This document shows, one piece after another, positions 47,249 to 56,863 of a stretch of DNA of 64,000 nt. Made by a program: the position numbers and the translations under genes. Numbering within the stretch: the stretch's first letter is position 1; every line of letters begins with the position of its first letter. This DNA is from Actinomycetaceae bacterium (lineage in GTDB: Bacteria; Actinomycetota; Actinomycetes; Actinomycetales; Actinomycetaceae): assembly GCA_030537735.1 (NCBI GenBank), contig JAUNVG010000007.1:1-64000 (forward strand), given 5' to 3'. The notes under the pieces were generated by a model. It did not search any database. It was not told the DNA's origin and saw nothing but the letters and a program-made list of their open reading frames with translations.

Positions 47249-47564
47249 AGTCGCAATCCTCTCTGCGTGTTTGGGGCCCGGCCCTTTTAACCTGGCTAAA
47301 TGCTCGCTTTGTCTTCTTGGGGCTGGTTTTAGCCTTTCTGGTTTTAGCAACCGGCGATCTCCAACACCACTAACTTACTCTAGAGTAACCCCAGGGGAGG
47401 CGCCCCCTCAACCCACCCACCCCACAGCCACGCTTCGAAGACAAAACCGCAGCCACCGCCCTCGCCACCCAACAAACAAGGCAGGCGGCACCCGCGGGAA
47501 ACGTCCTCGCCGCCGCCACATTCCCGTAATATCGGAAGCAAGAATATTTCCACGGAGAAGGACC
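47249..47564. promoter_or_regulatory. Divergent promoter region with 14-bp palindrome
   Basis: This 316-bp gap lies between the hemolysin III gene (-) and the prenyltransferase gene (+). TTACTCTAGAGTAA (47375-47388) is a perfect palindrome and a likely protein-binding site. A CGTCCTCG copy is at 47502-47509. No gene is present, although a frame opens upstream of the prenyltransferase. Confidence 0.55.
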
Positions 47565-48335
47565 ATGCGCAACCAAATCCTGTACGACCTGTACGAGCGT
47601 CGACTCGCCAGATCACTGCGCCCGGAAACCACCCCCCATCACGTGGGTGTCATCCTTGACGGCAATCGACGCTGGGCCAAAGCCGCCGGCAATAACACCG
47701 CCTACGGGCACCGCAAAGGCGCCGACAAGATCAGCGAATTCCTGCAGTGGGCCAGCGAAGCCGGAGTTAAAATCGTCACCTTGTGGATGCTGTCAACCGA
47801 CAACCTAGACCGCTCCCCAGAAGAACTAGAACCACTCTTGGCGATCATCACCGAAGCCACGCGGCGCCTCGCAGACGACCCGCGCTGGGAACTACGGTTC
47901 GTGGGAGCGCCATCCCTGCTGCCACAAGCAGTGGAAAGCGAACTCACCCAAGCCATCGAACACTCCCAAAAACTCAAACACGACCGCGAACGCCTGCAGG
48001 TAAATATCGCCGTCGGCTACGGAGGGCGACACGAAATCACCGACGCCGTGCGGGCCTTACTGCGTGACTACTCTCAGCAGGGAATGAGTATCGACGATGT
48101 CGCAGACGTCCTCACCGTGGATGACATTACCGACCACCTCTACACCGCGGGAGTGCCCGACCCGGACCTGCTGATCCGCACCTCCGGAGAACAGCGCCTC
48201 TCCGGGTTCCTGCTGTGGCAGTCGGTACATTCCGAATACTACTTCTGCGAAGCGTACTGGCCGGATTTTCGCCGCGTGGACTTCCTGCGCGCACTGCGTG
48301 ACTACGCGCAAAGAGAACGCCGCTTAGGACGCTGA
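47565..48335 (+). CDS. Cis-prenyltransferase (UppS-like isoprenyl diphosphate synthase)
   Basis: The enzyme elongates isoprenyl diphosphates in the cis configuration for cell-wall lipid carriers. The 256-residue protein has motif I GVILDGNRRWAK with the catalytic Asp (about 30-41), NIAVGYGGRHEI, and motif V DLLIRTSGEQRLSGFLLWQ and YYFCEAYWPDF. Actinobacteria have two types: short Z-farnesyl and long decaprenyl/undecaprenyl synthases, not separable here. GGAGAAGG precedes the ATG at 47565. The open frame upstream to 47058 overlaps the hemolysin III gene and is not coding. Confidence 0.93.
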   Translation: MRNQILYDLYERRLARSLRPETTPHHVGVILDGNRRWAKAAGNNTAYGHRKGADKISEFLQWASEAGVKIVTLWMLSTDNLDRSPEELEPLLAIITEATRRLADDPRWELRFVGAPSLLPQAVESELTQAIEHSQKLKHDRERLQVNIAVGYGGRHEITDAVRALLRDYSQQGMSIDDVADVLTVDDITDHLYTAGVPDPDLLIRTSGEQRLSGFLLWQSVHSEYYFCEAYWPDFRRVDFLRALRDYAQRERRLGR

Positions 48336-48369
48336 AATTCCACTACCCCCAACCATTTAGGAGCTATCA

Positions 48370-49287
48370 ATGACCACTCTCCACGCCCTCGTCGTCGGAG
48401 AAGCACTGGTTGACATCGTCCAACGTCCGGACGGTTCCAGTGAGGAAATCCCCGGCGGATCCCCCGCGAACGTGGCCCTCACACTGGGACGTTTAGGGCG
48501 ACCGGTAGAGCTGGTTACGTGGCTGGGGGCGGACGAGCGCGGCGAAAAGGTAGCTGAGCATTTACGTGATTCGCAAGTATTCCTCGGATCGGCTTCCTGC
48601 ATGGCGCCCGCGACCTCCACTGCGGTTGCCACTATTGGCCAGGACGGGGCCGCCACCTACCAGTTCAACCTGGACTGGCAGGTTCCCGCCACCGAACTAG
48701 ACCCGGCAACTATCGTGGTTCACTCCGGTTCCATCGCTGCCACCGTTGAACCCGGGGGTAGTCAGGTGGCAGAGTTGTTGCGTCGGGCTCGCACGCAGGC
48801 AACCATCACCTACGACCCGAACGCGCGGCCCACCATTATGGGGGACGCGCAAGTGGCATTGCGCCGGGTGGAAGAAATCGTCGCCGCCGCGGACGTGGTA
48901 AAAGTTTCCGACGAGGACGTGGAGTGGCTTACCGGCGGTGCCGACGTTGACGAAGTGGCACTGAAGTGGGTGGAAGGTGGGTGCCCACTGGTGGTGGTCA
49001 CTTGCGGGCCGCGTGGTGCTAGTGCGTTCTTCCCCGGTGGTCGAGTGGATGTGCGTTCCCCGGAAGTGGACGTGGTGGACACCGTGGGGGCGGGTGACTC
49101 ATTCATGGGTGGCTTGATTGATGCTTTGTGGGCTGAAGGCTTGCTGGGGGCGGACCGTCGTCAGGCGTTGAGTGAGATCAGTCGGGATCAGGTTCAGCGC
49201 GTGGTTGATCGAGCTACCGCAGTGTCGGCGGTGACGGTCTCGCGCGCGGGGGCGAACCCGCCGTGGAGTAGTGAACTAGAAGCGTAA
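48370..49287 (+). CDS. PfkB family carbohydrate kinase (fructokinase-like)
   Basis: The 305-residue sugar kinase has the N-terminal PfkB signature GGSPANVALTLGRLG (about 29-43), and the C-terminal signature DTVGAGDSFMGGLIDALW with the catalytic base Asp243. The closest known type is fructokinase, but ribokinase-like substrates remain possible. TAGGAG lies before the ATG. A small hairpin (49432-49446) separates it from convergent xseB. Confidence 0.88.
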   Translation: MTTLHALVVGEALVDIVQRPDGSSEEIPGGSPANVALTLGRLGRPVELVTWLGADERGEKVAEHLRDSQVFLGSASCMAPATSTAVATIGQDGAATYQFNLDWQVPATELDPATIVVHSGSIAATVEPGGSQVAELLRRARTQATITYDPNARPTIMGDAQVALRRVEEIVAAADVVKVSDEDVEWLTGGADVDEVALKWVEGGCPLVVVTCGPRGASAFFPGGRVDVRSPEVDVVDTVGAGDSFMGGLIDALWAEGLLGADRRQALSEISRDQVQRVVDRATAVSAVTVSRAGANPPWSSELEA

Positions 49288-49431
49288 ACGCTCGCGAGGC
49301 CGCGGCCATGCCCGCAGCGACGTGAGCGGCAGCCAGCGGCCGGCACGTGCAACGTCGGCACTTGCAACGCCAGCTCTTCGATCGCAGGCACTCACAACGC
49401 CTGCATCGGCGGGGTGCCTATCCAAGACCCA

Positions 49432-49446
49432 GCCGCCTTCGGCGGC
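49432..49446. terminator. Hairpin with TTCG-type loop between pfkB-family gene and xseB
   Basis: GCCGCC and GGCGGC close a cUUCGg tetraloop (GCCGCCTTCGGCGGC). The preceding gap repeats CAACG/GGCACT short words. It can serve as a terminator for both convergent units. Confidence 0.7.
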
Positions 49447-49461
49447 GGGTAGCTAAAGGCG

Positions 49462-49683
49462 CTAGTTGGCGCCCTCACCGGCTGCTTTGGACAGTTTCGC
49501 TTCCGCCTGGTCAAGGATCTGCTGGCAGCGCGCCGCCAAAGCTTCCCCCCGCTCCCACATCGCCAGGGTCTCCTCTAACGGAGTAGACCCAGCTTCCATG
49601 GCTCTGACAATCCCCACCAACTCGTCACGAGCAGCTTCGTAGGGAAGCTGCGCCACGTCCTCGTTACGGTTTTCTTCACTCAT
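49462..49683 (-). CDS. xseB: Exodeoxyribonuclease VII small subunit
   Basis: Small subunit of the single-strand exonuclease VII. The 73-residue protein has the family core YEAARDELVGIVRAMEAG followed by PLEETLAMWERGEALAARCQ. The ATG at 49683 follows AGGAAG; the frame open to 49749 lies inside xseA. It starts 16 bases after the xseA stop. Confidence 0.95.
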   Translation of the reverse strand: MSEENRNEDVAQLPYEAARDELVGIVRAMEAGSTPLEETLAMWERGEALAARCQQILDQAEAKLSKAAGEGAN

Positions 49684-49699
49684 CTTTATTTTCTTCCTA

Positions 49700-51004
49700 C
49701 TACTGGTCTTCGTTCGAAACAGTTTTTTCTGCGGCGCCGGAAGTACCAAACACCGTCACAATCATCGACCCGCGGGCCAAGGTGGCTTCCAAAATATTGC
49801 CTTTCGACACTTGCTCCACATCCGTCACCACTCCCACGCCGGGGGCTTTAATAATCGAATAGCCCCTCTCCAGCGTTGCTTGCGGAGACATCGCCCGAAG
49901 CGCCGCGCGGGCCTGGGTGAGCTGCTGACGCTGGTCTCCAAGATGGGCGGCGAAGCGGTGCCGCAGGGTTTGGCGCGCCTGTTCCAAACCGGCGCGGTGC
50001 GACTGTAGGGACGCGGCGGGGGAGGCCAGCACCGGGCGGGCGGTAATCAACTCCAAGCGTTCTCTTTCCAAGTTCAGGCGGTGCTGGACTCGTTGACGCA
50101 GCGCGGCCCGAGCCTGCGCCAAGCCTTCCTTTTCCTGCTGCAGGTCGGGAACCACTTTGCGAGCCGCGTCAGTGGGGGTAGAGGCCCGCAGGTCAGCCAC
50201 GAAGTCCAACAAGGGAGCGTCCCCTTCGTGTCCAATAGCGGAAACCACCGGGGTGCGGGTAGCGGCGGCGGCGCGCACCAAGCGTTCATCGGAAAACGGC
50301 AGCAGGTCCTCCACTGACCCTCCGCCGCGCGCAATAACGATCACATCCACGTGGGCAAGAGCATCTAACTGCGCCAAAGCGTTGGTGACGGCTCCAACCG
50401 CGCGCTGTCCTTGCACTTCGACTTCGCGGATTTCAAAGTTCGCTCCCGGCCAACGCGCGGTGGCGTTCACCAGGACATCATCTTTAGCTTTAGCGTTACG
50501 CCCGCAGATCAGCCCAATACAGCCAGGCAGGAACGGAAGGGGGCGTTTGCGTCCAGCGTCGAACAGTCCTTCGGCCTGTAGTCGGGCGCGTAACTGTTCT
50601 ATCTGCGCCAGCAAGTCCCCGGTCCCAACCAGGTGGATTTGGCGTGCCTCCAGGTTGAAACGGCCCGACCTCACCCAGAAATTGGGGTGGACTTGGGCAA
50701 CGACGCGCGCTCCGGCTTGGAGCCCGGGGGCGCCGGCAATGACATTACTGAAAGCCGTCATGTCCATGGAGGCGTCAGCTTGCAGGTCACGCACCGTGAG
50801 GAACGACATGCGAGTGCCGGGACGCTGGTTGTACTGCACAACTTGGGCTTCGATCCAAAGCGGATCTAAACGCCCGATGTAGGCCTCCAGGTTTTGCGCT
50901 AAAAGCCGCAGTGGCCACGGGTTGTCCTGGGTGGTTTCACGAGCCAGGCGTGCCAGTGGTTTAGGTGGCTGGGGTTGTTCATTCACCCTTACAGGGTGCC
51001 ACAT
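49700..51004 (-). CDS. xseA: Exodeoxyribonuclease VII large subunit
   Basis: Catalytic subunit of exonuclease VII, which degrades single-stranded DNA. The 434-residue protein has an N-terminal OB-fold (about 45-130), the conserved catalytic region with GLICGRNAKAKDDV, DVIVIARGGGSVEDLLPF and AIGHEGDAPLLDFVADLRASTPTDAA, and a long coiled coil (about 290-380). The start is uncertain: ATG 51004 has no ribosome site; a GTG at 50986 is also in frame. It is divergent from ispH. Confidence 0.95.
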   Translation of the reverse strand: MWHPVRVNEQPQPPKPLARLARETTQDNPWPLRLLAQNLEAYIGRLDPLWIEAQVVQYNQRPGTRMSFLTVRDLQADASMDMTAFSNVIAGAPGLQAGARVVAQVHPNFWVRSGRFNLEARQIHLVGTGDLLAQIEQLRARLQAEGLFDAGRKRPLPFLPGCIGLICGRNAKAKDDVLVNATARWPGANFEIREVEVQGQRAVGAVTNALAQLDALAHVDVIVIARGGGSVEDLLPFSDERLVRAAAATRTPVVSAIGHEGDAPLLDFVADLRASTPTDAARKVVPDLQQEKEGLAQARAALRQRVQHRLNLERERLELITARPVLASPAASLQSHRAGLEQARQTLRHRFAAHLGDQRQQLTQARAALRAMSPQATLERGYSIIKAPGVGVVTDVEQVSKGNILEATLARGSMIVTVFGTSGAAEKTVSNEDQ

Positions 51005-51094
51005 AACGCGCGCGTGGTGGTCACTGAACCGGCATGCTGTGGATAAGGCGGGTCATAAAGTTGCACCAAAGTTGTTGCTGGGTACGCTTAAGGG

Positions 51095-52105
51095 GTGAGC
51101 ACCGAAAGAACTATTTTATTGGCCGCCCCGCGCGGCTACTGCGCGGGAGTGGACCGCGCGGTGGATGCGGTTGAGAAGGCTTTGGACCTGTATGGCCCCC
51201 CGATCTACGTGCGTAAAGAGATTGTTCACAATCGTTACGTGGTGGAAACCTTGTCCGAACGTGGGGTTATTTTCGTGGACGAAACCAGTGAGGTTCCCGA
51301 AGGAGCCAGAGTGGTGTTCTCCGCCCACGGAGTGTCCCCGGCGGTGCACGCCGAAGCTGCGGGTCGGAACCTGGCGACGATTGACGCCACCTGCCCGCTG
51401 GTGACGAAGGTGCATAAGGAAGCGGTGCGTTTCGCTAAGGATGATTTTGACATCATCTTGGTCGGCCACGACGGGCACGAAGAAGTTGAAGGCACCCAGG
51501 GTGAAGCCCCCGAACACATTCAAGTGGTGGGAACCCCCGATGAGGTCGACAACGTGGTGGTGCGTGACCCGGACAAAGTGGTGTGGTTGTCCCAAACTAC
51601 GCTGAGTGTGGATGAGACGAAAGAAACCGTGGATCGGTTGCGTGAGCGTTTCCCGAACCTGCACAACCCGCCCTCGGATGACATTTGCTACGCCACCCAG
51701 AACCGGCAGGAAGTGGTTAAAACCATTGCGCCGCGAGCCGATGTGATGATCGTGGTGGGGTCAGCTAACTCCTCTAACTCGGTGCGCTTGGTGGAAGTGG
51801 CTTTGGACGCGGGCGCAGGGAGTGCCCACCGCATTGATAAAGCTAGTGAACTGGACCCGCAGTGGGTGGGGCACGCTAACACCGTGGGGCTCACCTCCGG
51901 CGCCTCGGTGCCAGAAATCCTGGTGCGCGAAGTGATTGAACGCTTAAAGGAACTGGGGTTCCCACAGGTGGAGGAGGTGCGCACCCGCACCGAAACCATT
52001 ACGTTCGCGTTGCCTCGTAACCTGCGGGGCGCGTTGAAAGCCAAGGGCGGGGAAGAAAAGGACGCTTCCGGGCGGCGCAAGCCCGCACCCGGCCACACCT
52101 GCTAA
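51095..52105 (+). CDS. ispH: 4-hydroxy-3-methylbut-2-enyl diphosphate reductase
   Basis: Last enzyme of the MEP pathway, making IPP and DMAPP with an Fe-S cluster. The 336-residue protein has the three cluster cysteines (Cys16 in [25 protein letters not shown] near 109, [11 protein letters not shown] near 200) and the HGVSP and [11 protein letters not shown] histidines. The start is GTG with AAGGG. Its last four bases overlap the convergent rmuC stop. Supplies precursors for the cis-prenyltransferase at 47.6 kb. Confidence 0.97.
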   Translation: MSTERTILLAAPRGYCAGVDRAVDAVEKALDLYGPPIYVRKEIVHNRYVVETLSERGVIFVDETSEVPEGARVVFSAHGVSPAVHAEAAGRNLATIDATCPLVTKVHKEAVRFAKDDFDIILVGHDGHEEVEGTQGEAPEHIQVVGTPDEVDNVVVRDPDKVVWLSQTTLSVDETKETVDRLRERFPNLHNPPSDDICYATQNRQEVVKTIAPRADVMIVVGSANSSNSVRLVEVALDAGAGSAHRIDKASELDPQWVGHANTVGLTSGASVPEILVREVIERLKELGFPQVEEVRTRTETITFALPRNLRGALKAKGGEEKDASGRRKPAPGHTC

Positions 52106-53166
52106 TCGTCTGCACTGGCTTGCCCCATTTGCAGACTGCGGGTGCGCACATCCACCGGCGGCAACGGGTCGGGAGTACGAGTAGCGAGGGCGGTAACCGC
52201 CCTGGTGGAGGCCGCTAGTCTTTGTTCGAACGATCCCACTGCCGCGTTGTAGGTATCAACCGTGGTCGTTAGGTTGGCTCCTAGTTTCGCCAGGTGCCGG
52301 GCCAATACTTCCATGCGTTCGACCATGGTGCGTCCTAGTTCCACAATGGTCTGCGCATCCTCATCCAAATGCTGGCGCGCCCACAAACTACCCACCGACC
52401 GCAGTAGCGTCATCAGCCCGGCGGGCCCTACTATCACTATTCCCGTTTTCAACGCGTCTTCAAACAGTGCCGGGTCGGCGTCGAAAGAGGCGGACAGGAG
52501 GGCTTCGGACGGCAGATACATCACTACCGTGTCAACCGCGCCAGCCACCACTTTGGCGTAGTCGCGCCGCGCCAGTTGCCGCATGTGTGCACGCACCGCG
52601 CGGGCGTGTTCTTGCATGAGGGCGTAGGCCTCCTCGTCATTTTCGTGCGCTTGGAGGTAGGCGTCCAAGGGCACTTTCGCGTCGATCACGAGGTGGGCGT
52701 CGGTGGGTAGGTGGATCACTGCGTCGGGACGGGATGCACCCGCGTTGTGCTGCATTTGCAGGGAAAAGTCGATGTGTTGGCTGAGCCCGGAGGCTTCCAG
52801 TACGCGCTGGAGGCTGGCTTCGCCCCAGGTGCCGCGTTTGGGGGCTTGCCGCAGAGCATTATCCAACCCCTGGGTGGCTTCCAAGATGAGCCGGTCGGTT
52901 AGCTGGGTTTGGCGTAGTTGCTCACGCAAGGTGGCAACGCCGGCGCTGTGGTGGTTTTCTAACTGGGTTAGACGCGCGTTTAGTTGCGTCACGCCTTGGG
53001 TGAGGGGGGCGAGGTCGCGGGCGATCTGCACCGCGGTGTCGGTGGTAGGCGTGGCGGTGGGCGCGTTGTCGGCGGTGTGGCGATGCCACCAGACGGTGGC
53101 GACGCTACCGAGGATGATTCCCAGGCAGAGTGTGAAAGCGGACATAATCCAGGCAAAGCTAGTCAT
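52102..53166 (-). CDS. rmuC: DNA recombination protein RmuC
   Basis: RmuC-family proteins have a PD-(D/E)XK nuclease-like core and limit recombination at inverted repeats. The 354-residue protein has one N-terminal membrane helix (about 8-25), a coiled coil (about 50-95), and the RmuC domain: [27 protein letters not shown] and [15 protein letters not shown] with the catalytic D-K. ATG 53166 has GGGA before it. Overlaps ispH by four bases tail to tail. Confidence 0.92.
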   Translation of the reverse strand: MTSFAWIMSAFTLCLGIILGSVATVWWHRHTADNAPTATPTTDTAVQIARDLAPLTQGVTQLNARLTQLENHHSAGVATLREQLRQTQLTDRLILEATQGLDNALRQAPKRGTWGEASLQRVLEASGLSQHIDFSLQMQHNAGASRPDAVIHLPTDAHLVIDAKVPLDAYLQAHENDEEAYALMQEHARAVRAHMRQLARRDYAKVVAGAVDTVVMYLPSEALLSASFDADPALFEDALKTGIVIVGPAGLMTLLRSVGSLWARQHLDEDAQTIVELGRTMVERMEVLARHLAKLGANLTTTVDTYNAAVGSFEQRLAASTRAVTALATRTPDPLPPVDVRTRSLQMGQASADD

Positions 53167-53225
53167 ATTCCCATGAAACACCATGGTTGGGACATTTCAA
53201 TGAAGCAGCTCGCTGTGGGGGAGTA

Positions 53226-53314
53226 CGCGCAACCTGCGTGGTGGGGCCCGCGCCCGGAACGCGTGCTTGGTCGAGTGCGCGCAACCTGCGTGGTGGGGCC
53301 CGCGCCCGGAACGC
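53226..53314. repeat. 37-bp direct repeat
   Basis: A block beginning CGCGCAACCTGCGTGGTGGG is present at 53226-53262 and again at 53278-53314 (period 52), with no mismatch visible. It lies between rmuC and the esterase gene. Confidence 0.9.
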
Positions 53315-53386
53315 TTGCCTGGTGCTCACCCTCAGCGCGGGGGAGTATTATTTTTTCGCTGATCATTTCTTTAGGGGGTAAATCCA

Positions 53387-55018
53387 GTGTCCCTATTATC
53401 GTGGTGGTGGCCACTGGGAACCACCATTGCCACCGCACTATTCGGAATCCTAAGCGCACTGGTGCTGGTGCGCCCCGCGTGGAAGGCCCGCTTCGCTGGC
53501 GCCGTGGCGATGGTGCTCAGCGCGTCCCTGGCGGTCCTCACCGTGGGGCTTACCTCCAACCTGAAAATGGGGTTCGTGGAGAACCTAGACCACGTCGCTA
53601 ACCTGTTAGCGGCAGATGACACGCCCGCTAAAACCGTTGACCACCCGGCCCTGCCACCGGCTGAGGACGGCTCCTTAGGGGAGGACACTGCGCCCTCGTC
53701 AGCTCCCGAATGGAAACTGAACTTCGCCCCGTTTTTCTCCCCGCACACCCAGCAGGCGCCGTTCACCGGGCCGGAGTCGAAGGTGGAAAGTTCGATCACG
53801 GTGTGGCTGCCTGAGGATTACTCTCCCACCGACGGTAAAACGTATTCGGTGATCGAGTTCCTCCACGGGCTGCCGGGTTCGGCGAAAGGAGTGGTGGAGG
53901 CTCTGGATTGGGAGAACACTTACCGCGAACTCATTGAAGCTGGAACAATCGGACCAACGATTTTCGTCATGCCTGACCTGCTTTCCAGCCAGGGGGAACC
54001 CCAGTGCCGGGACCTGCAGGGACAGCCGCAGATGGAAACCTGGGTGACTCGTGATGTGCCTAAGGCGATTCGCTCCAACTTCCCCAACGTGTCCGACAAA
54101 CGCGCGGACTGGGTGTTAGCTGGGATCTCTGCGGGAGCTTACTGCAGCGCGAACCTGAGTTTGCGCTATCCGCAGACTTACTCGGCGGGGCTGTCGTTTT
54201 CCGGTTACGACCGCCCCCTGTTAGGGCCGTTGTCCGACTCAGATACGCACACGAGGCTAGAGAACACGATCTCCGCGATGGCGGCTACTTTGGACCATCC
54301 TGCGGCGCTTTATATCGCTGCTACCGAGTCCGACCCTGACGCGGTAGAAATGCTTAACAACGTGGCGGCCCGCGCTCGCGGACACCTGCGTTTAGCCACG
54401 CACGTGCAGTCAGATGGGGGACATTCGTGGGCTACTTGGGGCAAGCAACTACCAGCAGCGCTCGCCTGGTGGCGCGGGTTGCCCGCTGACGGTGTCAAGG
54501 CAGGTGAGGACGGCTCTGCGCCTGCGAAACAGCCTCTCGCGGCGGTTGGCGGTGACGACTTTGTGCCGGTGGTCGCTAAAACACAAGGGCCATTTACCTT
54601 AACGGGCAGCGGAACGGTTGTAGCCGTGTGGGGACTGGCGCTGCTTTTGGCGGGGTTCGCTATTTTCACCGGAGGGCGAGGGCGGCGCGACTTCGTCGAC
54701 CAAGAAACCGCCCCTGGTCTAGCAAGTTCCCCGCGCCGCGAAAGTGACGTTCGCCTTCCAAGTTCCCCGCGTCGCGAACCCGCCGCTGATCTAGCAAGTT
54801 CCCCGCGTCGCGAAAGTGACCCGCCTCGCGAACCCGCCCCCGCCCGGCGGTGGCCCTCGTGGCTGAGTCCGTGGTGGGTACTGCCGCGAAACCTATTGAC
54901 GGTGGCGGTAGCGGCGATCACCATCGCCGTGGCGATGCTGGTGACGATCAACGCTGACTCCGCGTTCTTCACGTCATTTTCAGACCTGTCGTCCGGTTGG
55001 CGCACCATGTTCCCCTGA
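53387..55018 (+). CDS. Membrane-anchored esterase (esterase D/antigen 85 fold)
   Basis: The 543-residue protein has two N-terminal membrane helices (about 8-55), an extracellular alpha/beta-hydrolase domain of the putative esterase family (about 120-370), a membrane helix (about 405-425), a linker with repeated SSPRRES units (about 445-480) and a last helix (about 505-525). The nucleophile elbow is GISAGAYCS, with an Asp in ATESDPDA and the catalytic His in GGHSWATWGKQLP. The fold is that of Antigen 85-type acyltransferases and esterases; substrate unknown. The GTG start follows GGGGG. Confidence 0.75.
   Translation: MSLLSWWWPLGTTIATALFGILSALVLVRPAWKARFAGAVAMVLSASLAVLTVGLTSNLKMGFVENLDHVANLLAADDTPAKTVDHPALPPAEDGSLGEDTAPSSAPEWKLNFAPFFSPHTQQAPFTGPESKVESSITVWLPEDYSPTDGKTYSVIEFLHGLPGSAKGVVEALDWENTYRELIEAGTIGPTIFVMPDLLSSQGEPQCRDLQGQPQMETWVTRDVPKAIRSNFPNVSDKRADWVLAGISAGAYCSANLSLRYPQTYSAGLSFSGYDRPLLGPLSDSDTHTRLENTISAMAATLDHPAALYIAATESDPDAVEMLNNVAARARGHLRLATHVQSDGGHSWATWGKQLPAALAWWRGLPADGVKAGEDGSAPAKQPLAAVGGDDFVPVVAKTQGPFTLTGSGTVVAVWGLALLLAGFAIFTGGRGRRDFVDQETAPGLASSPRRESDVRLPSSPRREPAADLASSPRRESDPPREPAPARRWPSWLSPWWVLPRNLLTVAVAAITIAVAMLVTINADSAFFTSFSDLSSGWRTMFP
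54720..54835 (+). repeat. In-gene repeats in the esterase linker
   Basis: The unit CAAGTTCCCCGCGNCGCGAA occurs three times near 54723, 54760 and 54793, encoding SSPRRE each time in a cytoplasmic linker between membrane helices. Confidence 0.8.
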
Positions 55019-55062
55019 TTGGCGTTTCCCGGCAGCATGGTTGGTGTCCTAGACTGTTAGGC

Positions 55063-56148
55063 GTGGCTTTAACTATTGGTATTGCAGGACTGCCCAACGT
55101 CGGCAAGTCAACTCTTTTCAACGCGCTCACCCGCGCCACCGTCCTCGCCGCGAACTACCCGTTCGCCACTATCGAACCGAACGTGGGCGTGGTGCCGCTG
55201 CCGGATGCTCGCCTGGGGGAGCTGGCGAAGATGTTCGGCTCCGAACGCATCCTTCCCGCGACGGTGTCTTTCGTTGACATCGCGGGCATTGTGCGGGGCG
55301 CTTCCGAGGGCGAGGGGCTGGGTAACCAGTTCCTGGCTAATATCCGCGAAGCTGACGCGATCTGCCAGGTGACGAGGGCGTTCAACGACCCCGACGTGGT
55401 GCACGTCGATGGGAAGGTCAGCCCTAAGGACGATATTGAAACGGTTTCGACCGAGCTGATCTTGGCGGATATGCAGACTTTGGAAAAGCAGATCCCGCGG
55501 TTGGAAAAAGAGGTGCGCGCTCGCCGCACTGAACCCGAGGTGCTGGAGACTGCGCGCGGCGCATTGGCGTTGTTGGAGGAAGGGACGCTGGTTAGTGCCG
55601 GTGCGGATAAGGCCGGGTTGGACCGTGAGGTGCTGGCCACTTTCCACCTGATGACTGCTAAGCCGTTCATTTACGTGTTCAACATGGATGCCGACGGCAT
55701 GGAGGACAAGACACTGCAGCAGGAGTTGCGTGACTTGGTGGCTCCGGCGGAAGCAGTGTTCTTAGATGCGCAGTTCGAAGCGGAGCTGATCGAGCTGGAC
55801 GAGGACGAGGCGCGCGAAATGCTGGCAGATGCCGGCCAGGAGGAGTCCGGGTTGGATAAGTTGGCGCGCGTGGGGTTCGACACGTTGGGTTTGCAAACGT
55901 ATCTGACTGCCGGGCCGAAAGAGGCGCGTGCGTGGACTATTCACCGTGGTTGGACGGCGCCGCAAGCAGCGGGAGTGATCCACACGGATTTCGAGAAGGG
56001 CTTCATCAAGGCTGAAGTTATCTCTTTCGACACCCTCATGGAGGAAGGTTCCATTGCGAATGCCCGCGCTCACGGCAAGATGCGCATGGAGGGTAAAGAC
56101 TACGTGATGGCTGACGGTGACGTAGTCGAGTTTAGATTTAACGTATAA
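55063..56148 (+). CDS. ychF: Ribosome-binding ATPase YchF
   Basis: Obg-family P-loop protein that prefers ATP and binds ribosomes. The 361-residue protein has Walker A GLPNVGKSTLFNAL (about 8-21), the switch VDIAGIVRGASEGEGLGNQFL, the ATP-specifying NMDADG in place of NKxD, and a C-terminal TGS domain ending VEFRFNV. GTG 55063 gives the usual length. The last codons (GAGTTTAGATTTAACGTATAA) are AT-rich compared with the rest of the gene, and an identical peptide end lies 2.7 kb downstream, so the 3' end may have been replaced by the island behind it. Confidence 0.96.
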   Translation: MALTIGIAGLPNVGKSTLFNALTRATVLAANYPFATIEPNVGVVPLPDARLGELAKMFGSERILPATVSFVDIAGIVRGASEGEGLGNQFLANIREADAICQVTRAFNDPDVVHVDGKVSPKDDIETVSTELILADMQTLEKQIPRLEKEVRARRTEPEVLETARGALALLEEGTLVSAGADKAGLDREVLATFHLMTAKPFIYVFNMDADGMEDKTLQQELRDLVAPAEAVFLDAQFEAELIELDEDEAREMLADAGQEESGLDKLARVGFDTLGLQTYLTAGPKEARAWTIHRGWTAPQAAGVIHTDFEKGFIKAEVISFDTLMEEGSIANARAHGKMRMEGKDYVMADGDVVEFRFNV

Positions 56149-56188
56149 CGTTATTGACGCGCTGCGTTATGTGTCGTAGCATGTTTCT

Positions 56189-56473
56189 GTGATCAGGTCG
56201 TTCGGGAATCGGGAGACAGAGCGCCTGTGGAATCGTGAATCTGTTCCTAGTTTGGATTCGCGTATTTTGCGGGTGGCGCTGCGCAAACTTCGCCAGGTTG
56301 GTGCAGCTCAGTCTCTAGACGATCTTCGCGTACCGCCAGGAAATCGACTAGAACTTTTGAAAGGCGACCGCGAAGGGCAGCACAGTATCCGAATTAACGA
56401 CCAATGGCGGATCTGTTTTAGATGGACTGACGCGGGACCAGAGGAGGTGGAGATCGTTGACTATCACAAATAA
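56189..56473 (+). CDS. HigB/RelE-type toxin
   Basis: The 94-residue protein belongs to the HigB-like (plasmid maintenance killer) branch of the RelE/ParE superfamily: RILRVALRKLRQVGAAQSLDDL, the LELLKGDREGQHSIRINDQWRI core and the C-terminal VEIVDYHK. Such toxins are ribosome-dependent mRNA endonucleases. The start is GTG. Its end overlaps the antitoxin start by 17 bases, in the toxin-first order typical of hig loci. Confidence 0.9.
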   Translation: MIRSFGNRETERLWNRESVPSLDSRILRVALRKLRQVGAAQSLDDLRVPPGNRLELLKGDREGQHSIRINDQWRICFRWTDAGPEEVEIVDYHK

Positions 56474-56759
56474 GCTGGCGCCTATTCATCCAGGTGAGGT
56501 ATTGATGGAGGACTTCATCAATGAGCTCGGAGTGACGCAACATAAAGTAGCGGTAGGAATCGGTGTACCGCCACGGCGGATTAACGAGATTGTGCACGGT
56601 AAGCGGGCCATCACGGCAGATACTGCCTTGCGGCTGGGCACATATTTTGGTACCAGCGCGCAGTTTTGGCTCAACTTACAAACTCAATACGATCTCGACG
56701 TTGCCGAAGATAAGCTTGGCGCTCAGCTAGCTGATATCAAGCCGCTGGTAGCGGTTTAG
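56457..56759 (+). CDS. HigA/VapI-type antitoxin
   Basis: The 100-residue antitoxin has the HigA signature HPGEVLMEDFINELGVTQHKVA, an XRE-type helix-turn-helix (about 20-65) and the family's FGTSAQFWLNLQTQYDL. It binds the toxin and the operon promoter. The start is TTG with GGAG seven bases upstream. Found at the entry side of the island and probably stabilises it. Confidence 0.92.
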   Translation: MTITNKLAPIHPGEVLMEDFINELGVTQHKVAVGIGVPPRRINEIVHGKRAITADTALRLGTYFGTSAQFWLNLQTQYDLDVAEDKLGAQLADIKPLVAV

Positions 56760-56863
56760 ATTGCTATCTTTACCTAATTCCTGAGAATTTAAGGAAATGG
56801 CTAGAGCAGAACCAACAATAATTTGCTTGCCACTACAAAAGTTCAGATAAAGGAATTTTTTAA

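Noticed and set aside
47058..47564. N-terminal extension of the prenyltransferase
   Set aside because: It overlaps the hemolysin III gene on the other strand, is very Arg/Pro-rich and the family's core begins just after the ATG at 47565, which has a good ribosome site.
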